Shown here: positions 1-8,209 of the stretch, piece by piece
Layout of the letters: each line of letters opens with the position of its first letter
Numbering within the stretch: position 1 is the first letter of the stretch
DNA from: Cellvibrionales bacterium UBA4435
Lineage (GTDB): Bacteria > Pseudomonadota > Gammaproteobacteria > Pseudomonadales > Porticoccaceae
Length of the DNA: 27,128 nucleotides
Direction: 5' to 3'
Assembly: GCA_002390525.1 (NCBI GenBank)
Contig: DGPR01000025.1
Span: 1-27,128 of the forward strand
Translations under genes and position numbers: made by a program
Notes under the pieces: model-generated
What the model was told of the DNA's origin: nothing
Seen by the model: the letters and a program-made list of their open reading frames with translations, nothing else
Databases searched by the model: none

Positions 1-5
1 ACCCA

Positions 6-833
6 TCAACCAATACGGCCAGTTATATATGATTCTGTTAACTGATGTGTTGGCGCGGTAAATATTTTTTCTGTATCGTTAACTTCCACCAAGCGCCCCA
101 AGTGAAAGTATGCCGTTCGATTCGAAACTCGAGCTGCCTGTTGCATGGAATGAGTTACTATAGCTATAGTGTAATTTTCTGATAACTCGGCGATCAGTTC
201 CTCTATTTTTGCAGAAGCAATCGGATCCAGTGCAGAGCACGGTTCATCCATCAAAATAACCTCTGGACTTATTGCAATTGCTCTTGCTATACATAGTCTT
301 TGTTGTTGACCACCTGAAAAACCTGTACCAGGTTGATCAAGACGATCCTTTACCTCCCCCCACAAGCCGGCTCTAGTAAGGCTTTTCTCAACAATTTCAT
401 CTATTTCGGCGCGACTGCTAACCAGTCCATGTAATCTTGGTCCATATGCGACATTATCATAAATTGATTTAGGAAAAGGATTAGGTTTTTGAAAAACAAT
501 GCCTACTTGTGCTCTCAATGCAACAGGATCCATTGAATTTGAATATATATTTTGGTCGTCTAAAGTAATCGTTCCAGCAACCTTACAGCTCTCAATAGTG
601 TCATTCATCCTATTTAAACACCTTAGAAATGTAGATTTACCACAGCCTGAAGGCCCAATCATTGCGATTACTTCGTGTTTTCCAATATCCAAGGATAAAT
701 CAAATATAGCCTGTTTATCATTATAAGAAACATTAAGGTTTCTAACAGACATTTTTGGATTCTCTATTAATGGCACACCAACTGTTTCTTCTGGATAATT
801 AGCTTCTTTACCGTGGTTTTTAATTATACTCAT
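6..833 (-). CDS. pstB: Phosphate ABC transporter ATP-binding protein PstB
   Basis: This is the cytoplasmic ATPase that powers PstSCAB phosphate import. The 275-residue product has every ABC hallmark: Walker [10 protein letters not shown] at about residues 60-68, Q-loop glutamine near 115, signature SGGQQQR at 173-179, Walker B VILMDEP at 192-198 and the switch histidine near 228. The ABC core begins near residue 28, so there is a short non-conserved N-terminal tail. The stop codon lies at 6-8, so the gene is complete. It follows pstA by 15 bp and has an AGGGA ribosome site about 10 bases before the ATG, fitting one pstSCAB operon. A phoU gene is expected just beyond the window edge but cannot be seen. 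Identification is secure. Confidence 0.97.
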   Translation of the reverse strand: MSIIKNHGKEANYPEETVGVPLIENPKMSVRNLNVSYNDKQAIFDLSLDIGKHEVIAMIGPSGCGKSTFLRCLNRMNDTIESCKVAGTITLDDQNIYSNSMDPVALRAQVGIVFQKPNPFPKSIYDNVAYGPRLHGLVSSRAEIDEIVEKSLTRAGLWGEVKDRLDQPGTGFSGGQQQRLCIARAIAISPEVILMDEPCSALDPIASAKIEELIAELSENYTIAIVTHSMQQAARVSNRTAYFHLGRLVEVNDTEKIFTAPTHQLTESYITGRIG

Positions 834-848
834 AATAATTTTTAATCC

Positions 849-2141
849 CTACATCCATCGACGCTCAAGGCGTTTGCGCAAAACTACAGCTACTGTATTC
901 ATTATTACCAAAAATGCCAGCAATACCATGATCGCAGCTGATGTTTTTTCTACAAAAGCTCTCTCTGGGCTGTCTGCCCAAAGAAAAATCTGAACAGGTA
1001 ATGCTGTTGCAGGATCATTAAATCCCGTTGGAACGTCTACAATAAACGCCACCATGCCAATCATCAATAAAGGAGCTGTTTCACCCAAAGCTCTTGCCAT
1101 TCCGATTATTGCTCCTGTTAGCATTCCAGGCATTGCAAGAGGTAACACATGGTGCAAGACAACTTGCATAGGAGAAGCGCCCACTCCGATGGCAGCCTCA
1201 CGTATTGACGGCGGAACTGACTTAATAGCTGCTCTGCTTGAAATAATTATTGTTGGTAAAGTCATCAATGTTAGAACTAAACCACCCACTAGTGGTACTG
1301 AACGAGGTACATCGAAAAAATTAATGAAAACTGCTAAGCCTAATAATCCAAAAATTATAGATGGAACAGCTGCAAGATTATTAATATTGACTTCGATGAA
1401 ATTAGTCCATCTATTACGAAGTGCAAATTCTTCGAGATAGACTGCAGCGGCAACACCCAACGGAAAAGCAAGAATTATCGTAATAAGTAGTGTATAAAAA
1501 GAACCCATCGTAGCTCCATATATTCCTGCTAGCTCTGGCTCTCGAGAATCTCCCTTGGAAAAGAAATTTGTGTTAAAGCGTGTCTCTACTTCGCCAGATT
1601 CAATTAAGCTTTGCAGCCAAGTCTCCTTATTCTCTGTCATCCTTCCTTTGAAAGGACCATCTTTATTGTTAAGACTCTTAAAATAAGTATCTACATCATC
1701 ATCGGCTATTAGCCACATGTTGGCTGTAGTGTTTAATAGGTTCGGATTTTCTTTCAATTGGTCACGTAAAGTATAGCCAGCTCCGTTGCTTAATATACTG
1801 TAGAGCTCTCGTTTATTTTTGCGGCCATTAACATCAGTAAATCTGTCTCTTAAGCCAGCCTTCACAGCGCCATGGAAATCACCTAAAGCCATTTGAGAAA
1901 GATCGCTTGCGTCACTTACACCCAAAACATCCTCATCATAAGTTACGTTAAGATTAATATAAGTTAACTGAAAAGCCTTGTACCCTTTGCTGGTGATATC
2001 AGAAAATAAAAAGAGAACACACATTAATCCAAATGTAATAGCAGTTGCACCGTATAATCGAAAACGAGTTTCTGCACGATGACGTTTTTTTAAGCCTGAC
2101 CGAATTTTTTCTTGACGCGCTGCTGTAGAGAGACTAGTCAT
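849..2141 (-). CDS. pstA: Phosphate ABC transporter permease PstA, long form
   Basis: This is one of the two inner-membrane subunits forming the phosphate channel. At 430 residues it is longer than the roughly 300-residue E. coli type. Residues 1-30 are basic and cytoplasmic, a first membrane segment lies near 31-47, and about 160 hydrophilic residues follow before the transporter core begins near residue 208 (GIYGATMGSFYTLL). This N-terminal region resembles the domain known in long PstA proteins as DUF3333; that assignment is from memory of the family. The core has the ABC-permease EAA-loop region (REAAIGVGAS) near residues 315-325. The start overlaps the pstC stop by 8 bases (ATGACTAG) behind a GGGAG ribosome site, implying translational coupling. 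Confidence 0.95.
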   Translation of the reverse strand: MTSLSTAARQEKIRSGLKKRHRAETRFRLYGATAITFGLMCVLFLFSDITSKGYKAFQLTYINLNVTYDEDVLGVSDASDLSQMALGDFHGAVKAGLRDRFTDVNGRKNKRELYSILSNGAGYTLRDQLKENPNLLNTTANMWLIADDDVDTYFKSLNNKDGPFKGRMTENKETWLQSLIESGEVETRFNTNFFSKGDSREPELAGIYGATMGSFYTLLITIILAFPLGVAAAVYLEEFALRNRWTNFIEVNINNLAAVPSIIFGLLGLAVFINFFDVPRSVPLVGGLVLTLMTLPTIIISSRAAIKSVPPSIREAAIGVGASPMQVVLHHVLPLAMPGMLTGAIIGMARALGETAPLLMIGMVAFIVDVPTGFNDPATALPVQIFLWADSPERAFVEKTSAAIMVLLAFLVIMNTVAVVLRKRLERRWM

Positions 2142-3522
2142 ATTGCTCCCTATATTTATTCACAATACGCAGTGCTAGAAAATTCAATATCAAGGTTACA
2201 ACGAATAACATTAACCCCAAGGCAAAAGCTGCAAGTGTTTTAGGGCTATCGAACTCTTGATCTCCAACTAGCAAGGTAACAATTTGTACTGTCACTGTGG
2301 TTACAGTTTCAAGTGGGTTAATGGTCATTTTTGCAGCTAAACCTGCTGCCATGACTACAATCATTGTTTCTCCGATAGCGCGAGAAACTGCAAGCAAAAC
2401 TCCTCCAACTATTCCAGGCAATGCAGCTGGAAAAATGACTTTTTTAATTGTCTCAGATTTGGTTGCCCCCAAGCCTAAAGAGCCATCTCTGAGACTTTGT
2501 GGAACTGCAGTTATAACATCATCTGCTAGAGAAGAGACAAATGGTATTATCATTACCCCCATTACAAGCCCGGCAGACAGAGCGCTTTCTGACGATATTT
2601 CTAATCCAATAGTTGCGCCATACTCACGTAAAAAGGGAGTGACAGTTAAAGCTGCGAAAAATCCATATACTACTGTTGGAATTCCTGCCAAAATTTCAAG
2701 TACTGGCTTAGCAAAATTTCTCACTACAGGTTTAGCGTACTCTGCTAGATAAATCGCAGACATTAAGCCAGCGGGAACTGCTATACACATTGCAATAAAA
2801 GAAATTAAGAGGGTGCCCACAAATAGTGGTATGGCACCAAAACTTCCAGTTGATCCAACTTGATCTGAGCGAATAGCCATTTGTGGACTCCACTCAGTGC
2901 CTAATAAAAAGTCACTTGCCGGCACTAGCTGAAAAAACCTTATTGCCTCAAATAATACTGAAAGAATAATACCTAGCGTAGCAAGAATAGCTAAACAAGC
3001 CGCGATCAGGAGTGTCCATTTAAACATTTTTTCAACCATCTGCCTGGCATGCAATTTAGGTGAAACTTTTATCCAAGCAAAGGACATAAAAAAAATAGAA
3101 ACGGATAATATTAATATAGTTAGTAATTTTTGGGCTGTATTATTTAGCTGATCTAGTATTTTTGAAGCAGACACCAAATTTGGGTCAGCAAATTGTGGAT
3201 CTAGGGAACCACTTGATATATTTTCTATACTGTTTATCAACAGATTATGTTGATCAGTATTGGTTGGCTTGACGCTATCTGGCAAGTTGCTTAGAACTAT
3301 TGTGCTAATTATGTGATTATCAAACAAAGACCATATAATTAATAATGCTAATGCAGGTAAGGCGCACCATATTGCTGCACGCATACCATAAAAAAAGGGT
3401 AGTGACGCCAGCTGCTGAATGCCGCCGAGAGATTTTGCCATACTTAAAGCTTTTACGCGTGATGCATAAAATGCTATCAAGCTAAGTCCAAGCACAGCTA
3501 GAATTAAAGAACCAAATCCCAT
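2134..3522 (-). CDS. pstC: Phosphate ABC transporter permease PstC, long form
   Basis: This is the second membrane subunit of the phosphate importer. The 462-residue protein is longer than E. coli PstC (about 320). The N-terminal part has hydrophobic segments near residues 2-20 and 45-65, then a polar stretch of about 70 residues, a third segment near 132-150 and a fourth near 170-190. The transporter core follows, with the conserved ILAGIPTVVYGFFA region near 277-290 and an EAA-type loop SLRDGSLGLGAT near 343-354. PstC and PstA are both of the extended type, so the extra regions may form a shared periplasmic part (inference). An AAGGAA ribosome site lies 8 bases before the ATG. A 151-bp gap with hairpins separates it from pstS. 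Confidence 0.95.
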   Translation of the reverse strand: MGFGSLILAVLGLSLIAFYASRVKALSMAKSLGGIQQLASLPFFYGMRAAIWCALPALALLIIWSLFDNHIISTIVLSNLPDSVKPTNTDQHNLLINSIENISSGSLDPQFADPNLVSASKILDQLNNTAQKLLTILILSVSIFFMSFAWIKVSPKLHARQMVEKMFKWTLLIAACLAILATLGIILSVLFEAIRFFQLVPASDFLLGTEWSPQMAIRSDQVGSTGSFGAIPLFVGTLLISFIAMCIAVPAGLMSAIYLAEYAKPVVRNFAKPVLEILAGIPTVVYGFFAALTVTPFLREYGATIGLEISSESALSAGLVMGVMIIPFVSSLADDVITAVPQSLRDGSLGLGATKSETIKKVIFPAALPGIVGGVLLAVSRAIGETMIVVMAAGLAAKMTINPLETVTTVTVQIVTLLVGDQEFDSPKTLAAFALGLMLFVVTLILNFLALRIVNKYREQYD

Positions 3523-3673
3523 TACATAAATTCCTTCATATTTCGAAATTGAAAACGGCTCATGAGTATACTCACAAGCCGGATATTATCATAATAATAA
3601 GCAAATTTTTTTTGCAATCTCTCTGAGAAATATCTCAGCAGACTATAACGAAGGGGTGGGCAAGAGATTCTAG
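3523..3673 (-). other. pstS-pstC intercistronic region with two stem-loops
   Basis: This 151-bp gap within the pst operon holds two inverted repeats. At 3556-3581, arms CGGCT/AGCCG enclose, after a 2-base mismatch, the 12-base palindrome TGAGTATACTCA. At 3623-3638, arms CTGAGA/TCTCAG enclose a 4-base loop. Neither is followed by a T-run on the minus strand, so they do not look like full Rho-independent terminators. Between a highly expressed binding protein and its permeases, such hairpins commonly stabilise the upstream mRNA or reduce readthrough (established for ABC operons generally). That role here is inference. Confidence 0.5.
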
Positions 3674-4792
3674 TTATTCCACACCCTTCATTATGGTCAT
3701 GTTTTTTATGTCATCTGAAAACTTAGATCGTAAATCTTTATTCATAGGGATCATACCCTTATCAGCCAAATAACCCTCTGGACCCCATGCTTTTTCACTA
3801 CTAAATTCTGCAGCATAGTCAGCAATTCGAGGTACAACATTTATATGTGCTTTTTTAATATAAAAGTATAAGGGACGTGCTATCGAATAACTTTTATCAG
3901 CTATACTTTCAAATGTAGGTTCTACTAACTCAACTGTTGAGCCTTGAACCTTGTCACTATTTTGATCTAAAAAAGAATATCCAAATATACCTAATGCATC
4001 TGGATTGGCTTCTAATTTCTGAATAATCAAGTTATCGTTTTCACCGGCCTCTATGTAGGCGCCATCCTCGCGAATAGCATGAGTGATTGCCTTAAAAACT
4101 TTCTTACCCTTCTCATTAAAAGCACTCGCAGGTATATCGAGATCTCTCATCATCTCTATAATTTTATTGCTATCCTTGCTTTTTCTTAAAGCTTTGAGAG
4201 CTTTAAAACTTTTAGCTCCGCCTTCCATTGCAAGCTCTACAAAAGCATCACGAGTTCCAGATGTTGGTGGAGGACCGATCACGACAATTGCTTTATCCGG
4301 TAGTGAAGGATTAACATCCTGCCAGGTTTTATTTGGGTTTTTTACCAATTTGCCGTTTGAATTTGGAATTTTGTCTGCCAAAGCTAAATAAATATCTTTA
4401 CGTGTTAAATTCATTTTTTTTGATTGAATAGAATTTGACAATACAATGCCGTCGTAACCAATAAGAACTTCGATAATTTCCGTTACGCCGTTATCTTGGC
4501 ATTTTTTAAACTCAGATTCTTTTATTCGTCTTGATGAATTTGTAATATCTGGGTATTTTGTACCAATGCCAGAACAAAATAACTTCATTCCACCACCTGA
4601 ACCAGTAGATTCTATTTTAGGTGTCAGACTACCAGTATTTTTTCCAAAGCGCTCTGCCACCACTGTGGCAAAAGGGTACACTGTTGAGGATCCTACAACA
4701 CTGATATAGTCACGAGATGCGGCGAACAGACTAGAGCTAAAAGAAAGTAGGCTAACAACAATAATGTAATTTTTTATACTAATGATTCTCAT
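3674..4792 (-). CDS. pstS: Periplasmic phosphate-binding protein PstS
   Basis: This protein captures phosphate in the periplasm and delivers it to PstCA. From the chosen start it has 372 residues and begins with a signal peptide: Arg and Lys near the N terminus, a hydrophobic core at about 9-20, and likely cleavage after LFA. The mature protein starts near ISVVGSSTVYPF, with the ligand-loop motifs ESTGSGGG and GPPPTSGTRDAF typical of PstS. I chose the ATG at 4792 rather than the in-frame ATG at 4819, because an AGGAGA ribosome site sits just upstream and the peptide then begins as a normal signal sequence. The -10 also lies near 4830, leaving no room for a leader to the earlier ATG. The promoter carries a Pho box, so phosphate-starvation induction by PhoB is expected. 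Confidence 0.95.
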   Translation of the reverse strand: MRIISIKNYIIVVSLLSFSSSLFAASRDYISVVGSSTVYPFATVVAERFGKNTGSLTPKIESTGSGGGMKLFCSGIGTKYPDITNSSRRIKESEFKKCQDNGVTEIIEVLIGYDGIVLSNSIQSKKMNLTRKDIYLALADKIPNSNGKLVKNPNKTWQDVNPSLPDKAIVVIGPPPTSGTRDAFVELAMEGGAKSFKALKALRKSKDSNKIIEMMRDLDIPASAFNEKGKKVFKAITHAIREDGAYIEAGENDNLIIQKLEANPDALGIFGYSFLDQNSDKVQGSTVELVEPTFESIADKSYSIARPLYFYIKKAHINVVPRIADYAAEFSSEKAWGPEGYLADKGMIPMNKDLRSKFSDDIKNMTIMKGVE

Positions 4793-4830
4793 ATTGAATC
4801 TCCTTTGATGATTTTTCATTGAGAATCATT
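4781..4830 (-). repeat. Perfect 11-bp inverted repeat across the pstS promoter and start codon
   Basis: The arms at 4781-4791 (AATGATTCTCA) and 4820-4830 (TGAGAATCATT) are exact reverse complements separated by 28 bases. The distal arm overlaps the proposed -10 hexamer. The proximal arm contains the TG of the pstS start codon and the first three sense codons. Depending on the true transcript start, this is either a pair of operator half-sites in DNA or a leader hairpin enclosing the ribosome site in its loop. Each arm resembles half of a Fur box (compare TGATAATCATT), but no complete 19-bp Fur box is present. Confidence 0.6.
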
Positions 4831-4833
4831 TTA
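4828..4833 (-). promoter_or_regulatory. Probable pstS -10 element
   Basis: TAAAAT on the minus strand matches the sigma-70 -10 consensus at 5 of 6 positions. It lies 9 bases past the Pho box, the expected spacing. The implied transcript start is near 4820, giving a leader of about 28 bases before the ATG at 4792. Confidence 0.6.
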
Positions 4834-4842
4834 CTCTACATT

Positions 4843-4860
4843 CATGACAGTAATATGACA
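4843..4860 (-). promoter_or_regulatory. Pho box upstream of pstS
   Basis: Read on the minus strand, the site is TGTCATA, four bases, TGTCATG: two 7-bp direct repeats at 11-bp spacing, which is the classical PhoB-binding layout and very close to its consensus. A -10-like TAAAAT lies at 4828-4833, about 10 bases downstream, as expected where PhoB replaces a -35 element. The orientation points to pstS, not to dctQ. This places the pst operon in the Pho regulon. Confidence 0.88.
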
Positions 4861-4902
4861 AAATCAACAAATGATAATTGACTGGTAAAATATACGCATA
4901 TT

Positions 4903-5475
4903 ATGAACATTAAAAATTTCATCAACTATAAATTTCACCTTTTTATTCGTAAGATAGCAACGAGTATAGATAATTTTACTGAATGGACAGGAAAAATAGT
5001 TTCATGGGCAGTCCTATTAATGGTTTTCTTAATGGGTTTAATAGTTTTAATGCGCTATTTTTTTGAAATCGGGTCGATTGCTCTACAGGAATCCTTAACT
5101 TACTTGCATGCGCTAGTTTTTTTGATGGGCGCAGCTTTTACACTAAAGAGAAAAGGGCATGTTAGTATCGATATTTTTTACCAGAAGTTCAGTCCTCACA
5201 CTCAGGCGGTAATTCAAGTATTAGGTACATTAGTGTTCTTGATGCCTGTTTGCATTGTGATTTTAACTCTCAGCTGGGATTACGTAATAAGCAGTTGGTC
5301 TATACAAGAAGTTTCAATGGAGGCAGAGGGCCTACCGTATATATATCTATTGAAAACATTATTAATAACTATGCCTGCATGTCTTTTACTACAGGGACTT
5401 TCTGAAGTTATAAAGAATTCTTTATTTCTATTTGATCAAATTAAAAGTGAAGCAGAGAGTGGTTCAGATGCTTGA
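4903..5475 (+). CDS. dctQ: TRAP transporter small membrane subunit (DctQ family)
   Basis: This is the four-helix small integral subunit of a tripartite ATP-independent periplasmic (TRAP) transporter, which imports organic acids or related solutes using a sodium or proton gradient. The 190-residue protein has hydrophobic segments near residues 33-55, 68-85, 103-127 and 150-168. It shows the family pattern RYFFEIGSIALQE near 49-61 followed by FLMGAAFTLKRKGHVSID near 75-92. It overlaps dctM by 8 bases. No strong ribosome site is visible before the ATG. The substrate cannot be told: specificity lies in the DctP binding protein, which is absent from this window. The gene is divergent from pstS across a 110-bp spacer. 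Confidence 0.9.
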   Translation: MNIKNFINYKFHLFIRKIATSIDNFTEWTGKIVSWAVLLMVFLMGLIVLMRYFFEIGSIALQESLTYLHALVFLMGAAFTLKRKGHVSIDIFYQKFSPHTQAVIQVLGTLVFLMPVCIVILTLSWDYVISSWSIQEVSMEAEGLPYIYLLKTLLITMPACLLLQGLSEVIKNSLFLFDQIKSEAESGSDA

Positions 5476-6835
5476 ATATATCCCTATAATTATGTTTGCT
5501 TCTGTTTGCGTAATAATCATGGCGGGCTACCCTGTAGCTTTTTCATTGGCAGGAACTGCACTTTTATTTGCAGTATACGGTAACGTAGCCAATATCTTCG
5601 ATATGGATTTTTTGCATGCTTTGCCAAATCGATTATACGGTATAATTGATAATACTATTCTAATAGCAGTTCCTTTATTTATTTTTATGGGTGTAATGCT
5701 AGAAAAGTCTAGCTTAGCTGAAAACCTACTGAATAGTATGTCTCAATTATTAAGAAATTTTAAAGGAGGGCTCGGTATATCGGTTGTTATGGTCGGTATG
5801 CTGTTGGCTGCTAGCACAGGAATTGTAGGCGCAACTGTAGTGACTATGGGGCTGATTTCTTTACCTACTATGCTCAAACAGGGGTATTCTCCCTCTCTAG
5901 CATCTGGGACTATTTGTGCGACAGGAACTCTTGGACAAATCATCCCGCCATCAATCGCTTTAGTGCTACTGGGCGATATCATTGCAAATTCTTATCAGCA
6001 AGCCCAGCTTGCTCAGGGTGTTTTTGCTCCAAAAACTATATCCGTTGGTGATCTTTTCTTAGGTGCAGTTGTCCCAGGAATGCTATTAATAATGATGTAT
6101 ATAGTTTATTTGACGCTTGTCGCACGTTTTGAACCACGATCTATGCCAATTGTTACTGAACAAAAAATAAAAAGTAGTTTTTTTCAACTACTTAAACCTT
6201 TAATGCCGCCTGTAATACTTATTTTTTCAGTACTAGGATCTATTTTGTTCGGTTTAGCCACCCCAACTGAAGCAGCAGGCATAGGTGCAATTGGGGCGAT
6301 TCTGCTTACTTATAATGCGAATATGCTTTCATATGACTTATTAAAAAAAGTGGCCCAAAAAACTACCGAAATTACCTCTATGATTTTCCTGATATTAATT
6401 GGTGCATCTATCTTCTCTTTAGTTTTTAGAGGTTTTGGTGGAGACCAACTAGTAGAAGATCTTTTGAAAAATATACCTGGAGGTCTTTTTGGAGCAACAT
6501 TTTTGGTTATGTTGCTAATATTTCTTCTTGGATTTATTCTCGATTTTATAGAAATAACTTATGTGGTTGTTCCAATTGTTGCCCCAGCTTTGCTTGGATT
6601 AGGTCTTGATCCGATTTGGCTTGGTATTATGATTGCAGTAAATTTACAAACTTCTTTTTTAACACCACCATTTGGTTTTTCATTATTTTATCTTAAAGGT
6701 GTAGCGCCAAATAGCGTACACATACAGGATATTTATAAAGGAGTGATGCCCTTTATAGCAATACAAATAATACTCATGGCACAACTTGCCATTTGGCCTT
6801 CAATTGCAACGTGGCTTCCATCTTTGAGTAACTAA
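5468..6835 (+). CDS. dctM: TRAP transporter large permease (DctM family)
   Basis: This is the large translocating subunit of the TRAP system, about 12 membrane segments in 455 residues. Family-typical stretches include GYPVAFSLAGTALLF near the N terminus, ASTGIVGATVVTMGLISLP in the first half, GTLGQIIPPS shortly after, ATPTEAAGIGAIGA in the middle and NLQTSFLTPPFGFSLFY near the end. I chose the ATG at 5468, not the upstream in-frame codon at 5432, because it forms an ATGCTTGA overlap with the dctQ stop and starts at the usual place for the family. The gene ends 10 bp before the convergent glutaredoxin gene, with no clear terminator between them. Confidence 0.93.
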   Translation: MLEYIPIIMFASVCVIIMAGYPVAFSLAGTALLFAVYGNVANIFDMDFLHALPNRLYGIIDNTILIAVPLFIFMGVMLEKSSLAENLLNSMSQLLRNFKGGLGISVVMVGMLLAASTGIVGATVVTMGLISLPTMLKQGYSPSLASGTICATGTLGQIIPPSIALVLLGDIIANSYQQAQLAQGVFAPKTISVGDLFLGAVVPGMLLIMMYIVYLTLVARFEPRSMPIVTEQKIKSSFFQLLKPLMPPVILIFSVLGSILFGLATPTEAAGIGAIGAILLTYNANMLSYDLLKKVAQKTTEITSMIFLILIGASIFSLVFRGFGGDQLVEDLLKNIPGGLFGATFLVMLLIFLLGFILDFIEITYVVVPIVAPALLGLGLDPIWLGIMIAVNLQTSFLTPPFGFSLFYLKGVAPNSVHIQDIYKGVMPFIAIQIILMAQLAIWPSIATWLPSLSN

Positions 6836-6845
6836 CGATCGAGAA

Positions 6846-7109
6846 CTAGTTGATCATATTCTTATCTCTAAGATATTTCATCAGCTCTTGGTACCCACCT
6901 ATGTATGAGTTATTGTAAAAAATTTGTGGGACTGTATTTGCAGGCTTTCCAATTTTTTGAGCTAGATCATCTGGGTTTATATTTTCTGTATGAATATCAA
7001 TGTAATCGAACTGTATAAGATTTGCCTGAAGAACTGTCTTTGCTTGACGACAAAATCCACATGCTTGATGTCCATATATAGTAAATATATCAATTTTATT
7101 ATCTATCAT
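6846..7109 (-). CDS. Glutaredoxin with a CGFC active site
   Basis: This small thiol-disulfide oxidoreductase uses glutathione to reduce protein disulfides or mixed disulfides. From the ATG at 7109 the protein has 87 residues, the normal size for a GrxC-type glutaredoxin. A longer reading from 7163 would add an 18-residue hydrophobic tail with no support. The active site is Cys17-Gly-Phe-Cys20, followed by the cis-proline motif TVP at 59-61 and GGY at 71-73. The usual dithiol site is CPYC and the monothiol class uses CGFS, so this motif is intermediate. The gene stands alone, divergent from glyQ and convergent with dctM. An AGGA sequence lies about 11 bases before the start. Confidence 0.9.
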   Translation of the reverse strand: MIDNKIDIFTIYGHQACGFCRQAKTVLQANLIQFDYIDIHTENINPDDLAQKIGKPANTVPQIFYNNSYIGGYQELMKYLRDKNMIN

Positions 7110-7218
7110 AAGAGATTTTTCCTGATAAAATATTTGAAATAAAAATAAAAAATAAAGGACCACAGCAAGATGTCAGTAACTGATTTTATAAATACTTACT
7201 ATTCATTGTCTGCAGCCT

Positions 7219-7224
7219 TATAAT
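7219..7224 (+). promoter_or_regulatory. Possible -10 element for glyQ
   Basis: TATAAT, a perfect sigma-70 -10 hexamer, lies about 32 bases before the glyQ start. The corresponding -35 position (TTACTA) is poor. This is the only promoter-like element I see in the 146-bp gap between the glutaredoxin and glyQ starts. Confidence 0.4.
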
Positions 7225-7255
7225 CATTAATATTATATTCTAAGAGGAAGCCTAG

Positions 7256-8209
7256 GTGTCGCAAATTAAGAAGGATTGTACTTCGTTTCAAGAGTTAATC
7301 TTATCCTTACAAAAATTTTGGTCTGATCATGGGTGTGTTATTTTGCAACCCCTTGATATGGAAGTTGGTGCAGGTACATTTCATCCAGCTACTTTTTTGC
7401 GTGCTATTGGACCTGAAGTTTGGAACTCCGCTTATGTACAACCATGTCGAAGGCCAGCTGATGGTCGGTATGGCGATAACCCAAATCGCCTTCAACATTA
7501 TTATCAATTTCAGGTGATACTAAAACCCTCGCCATCAAATATACAACAACTCTACTTAGACTCACTCAAAATGTTAGGAATTGATACAACAATACATGAT
7601 ATTCGTTTTGTTGAGGATAACTGGGAGTCTCCCTCGCTCGGTGCATGGGGGCTCGGCTGGGAAGTATGGCTTAATGGAATGGAGATAACACAATTTACAT
7701 ATTTCCAGCAAGTGGGCGGTCTTGAATGCTTTCCAGTGGCTGGAGAAATAACCTATGGTCTTGAGCGCATTGCCATGCATCTTCAAGGAGTTGACAATGT
7801 ATATGATCTGGTCTGGACCAGTGGCGATGAGGGTGTTGTAACCTACGGAGATGTATTTCATCAAAACGAGGTTGAAATGTCAGCATATAACTACGAAGAA
7901 GCTGATATTGATTTCATGCGCGAAACATTTAATCAACTCGAATCTGATTGTAGGCGACTTGTTAATAAAGGACTTCCGTTACCAGGTTACGAGATGGTTA
8001 TAAAGGCTTCGCATGCATTCAATTTGCTTGATGCACGCCACGCAATATCGGTAACTGAGAGGCAGCGTTATATTTTAAGGATTCGAACTCTAGCTAAGTC
8101 TGTTGCAGAAGCATACTTCAACTCTAGAAGTGCACTTGGATTTCCATTAGCATCAAAAGAAATGGCAGACAGGGCAATAAGGCGTATTGGGGGGAAAAGT
8201 AATGGCTGA
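7256..8209 (+). CDS. glyQ: Glycine--tRNA ligase alpha subunit
   Basis: This is the catalytic subunit of the bacterial alpha2beta2 glycyl-tRNA synthetase, which activates glycine and charges tRNA-Gly in the cytoplasm. The 317-residue product starts [14 protein letters not shown] and contains the strongly conserved [15 protein letters not shown] and [17 protein letters not shown] stretches (about residues 42-80), then [11 protein letters not shown] and the class II core with [10 protein letters not shown]. Translation begins at a GTG codon, preceded by a strong AGAGGAAG ribosome site. The gene overlaps glyS by 8 bases. Confidence 0.97.
   Translation: MSQIKKDCTSFQELILSLQKFWSDHGCVILQPLDMEVGAGTFHPATFLRAIGPEVWNSAYVQPCRRPADGRYGDNPNRLQHYYQFQVILKPSPSNIQQLYLDSLKMLGIDTTIHDIRFVEDNWESPSLGAWGLGWEVWLNGMEITQFTYFQQVGGLECFPVAGEITYGLERIAMHLQGVDNVYDLVWTSGDEGVVTYGDVFHQNEVEMSAYNYEEADIDFMRETFNQLESDCRRLVNKGLPLPGYEMVIKASHAFNLLDARHAISVTERQRYILRIRTLAKSVAEAYFNSRSALGFPLASKEMADRAIRRIGGKSNG

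Noticed and set aside
4792..4819. Upstream ATG at 4819 as the pstS start
   Set aside because: It would place nine polar residues before the signal peptide, lies at or before the expected transcript start and puts the AGGAGA ribosome site inside the gene.
6836..6845. Terminator between convergent dctM and the glutaredoxin gene
   Set aside because: The 10-bp gap has no GC-rich stem or T-run; the nearby GATC repeats are too weak to call.
7110..7163. An 18-residue N-terminal extension of the glutaredoxin
   Set aside because: The stretch is hydrophobic and unlike the family; the ATG at 7109 gives the standard length.
7574..7886. Overlapping minus-strand ORFs antisense to glyQ
   Set aside because: They are mirror readings of the conserved glyQ catalytic region with no family resemblance.
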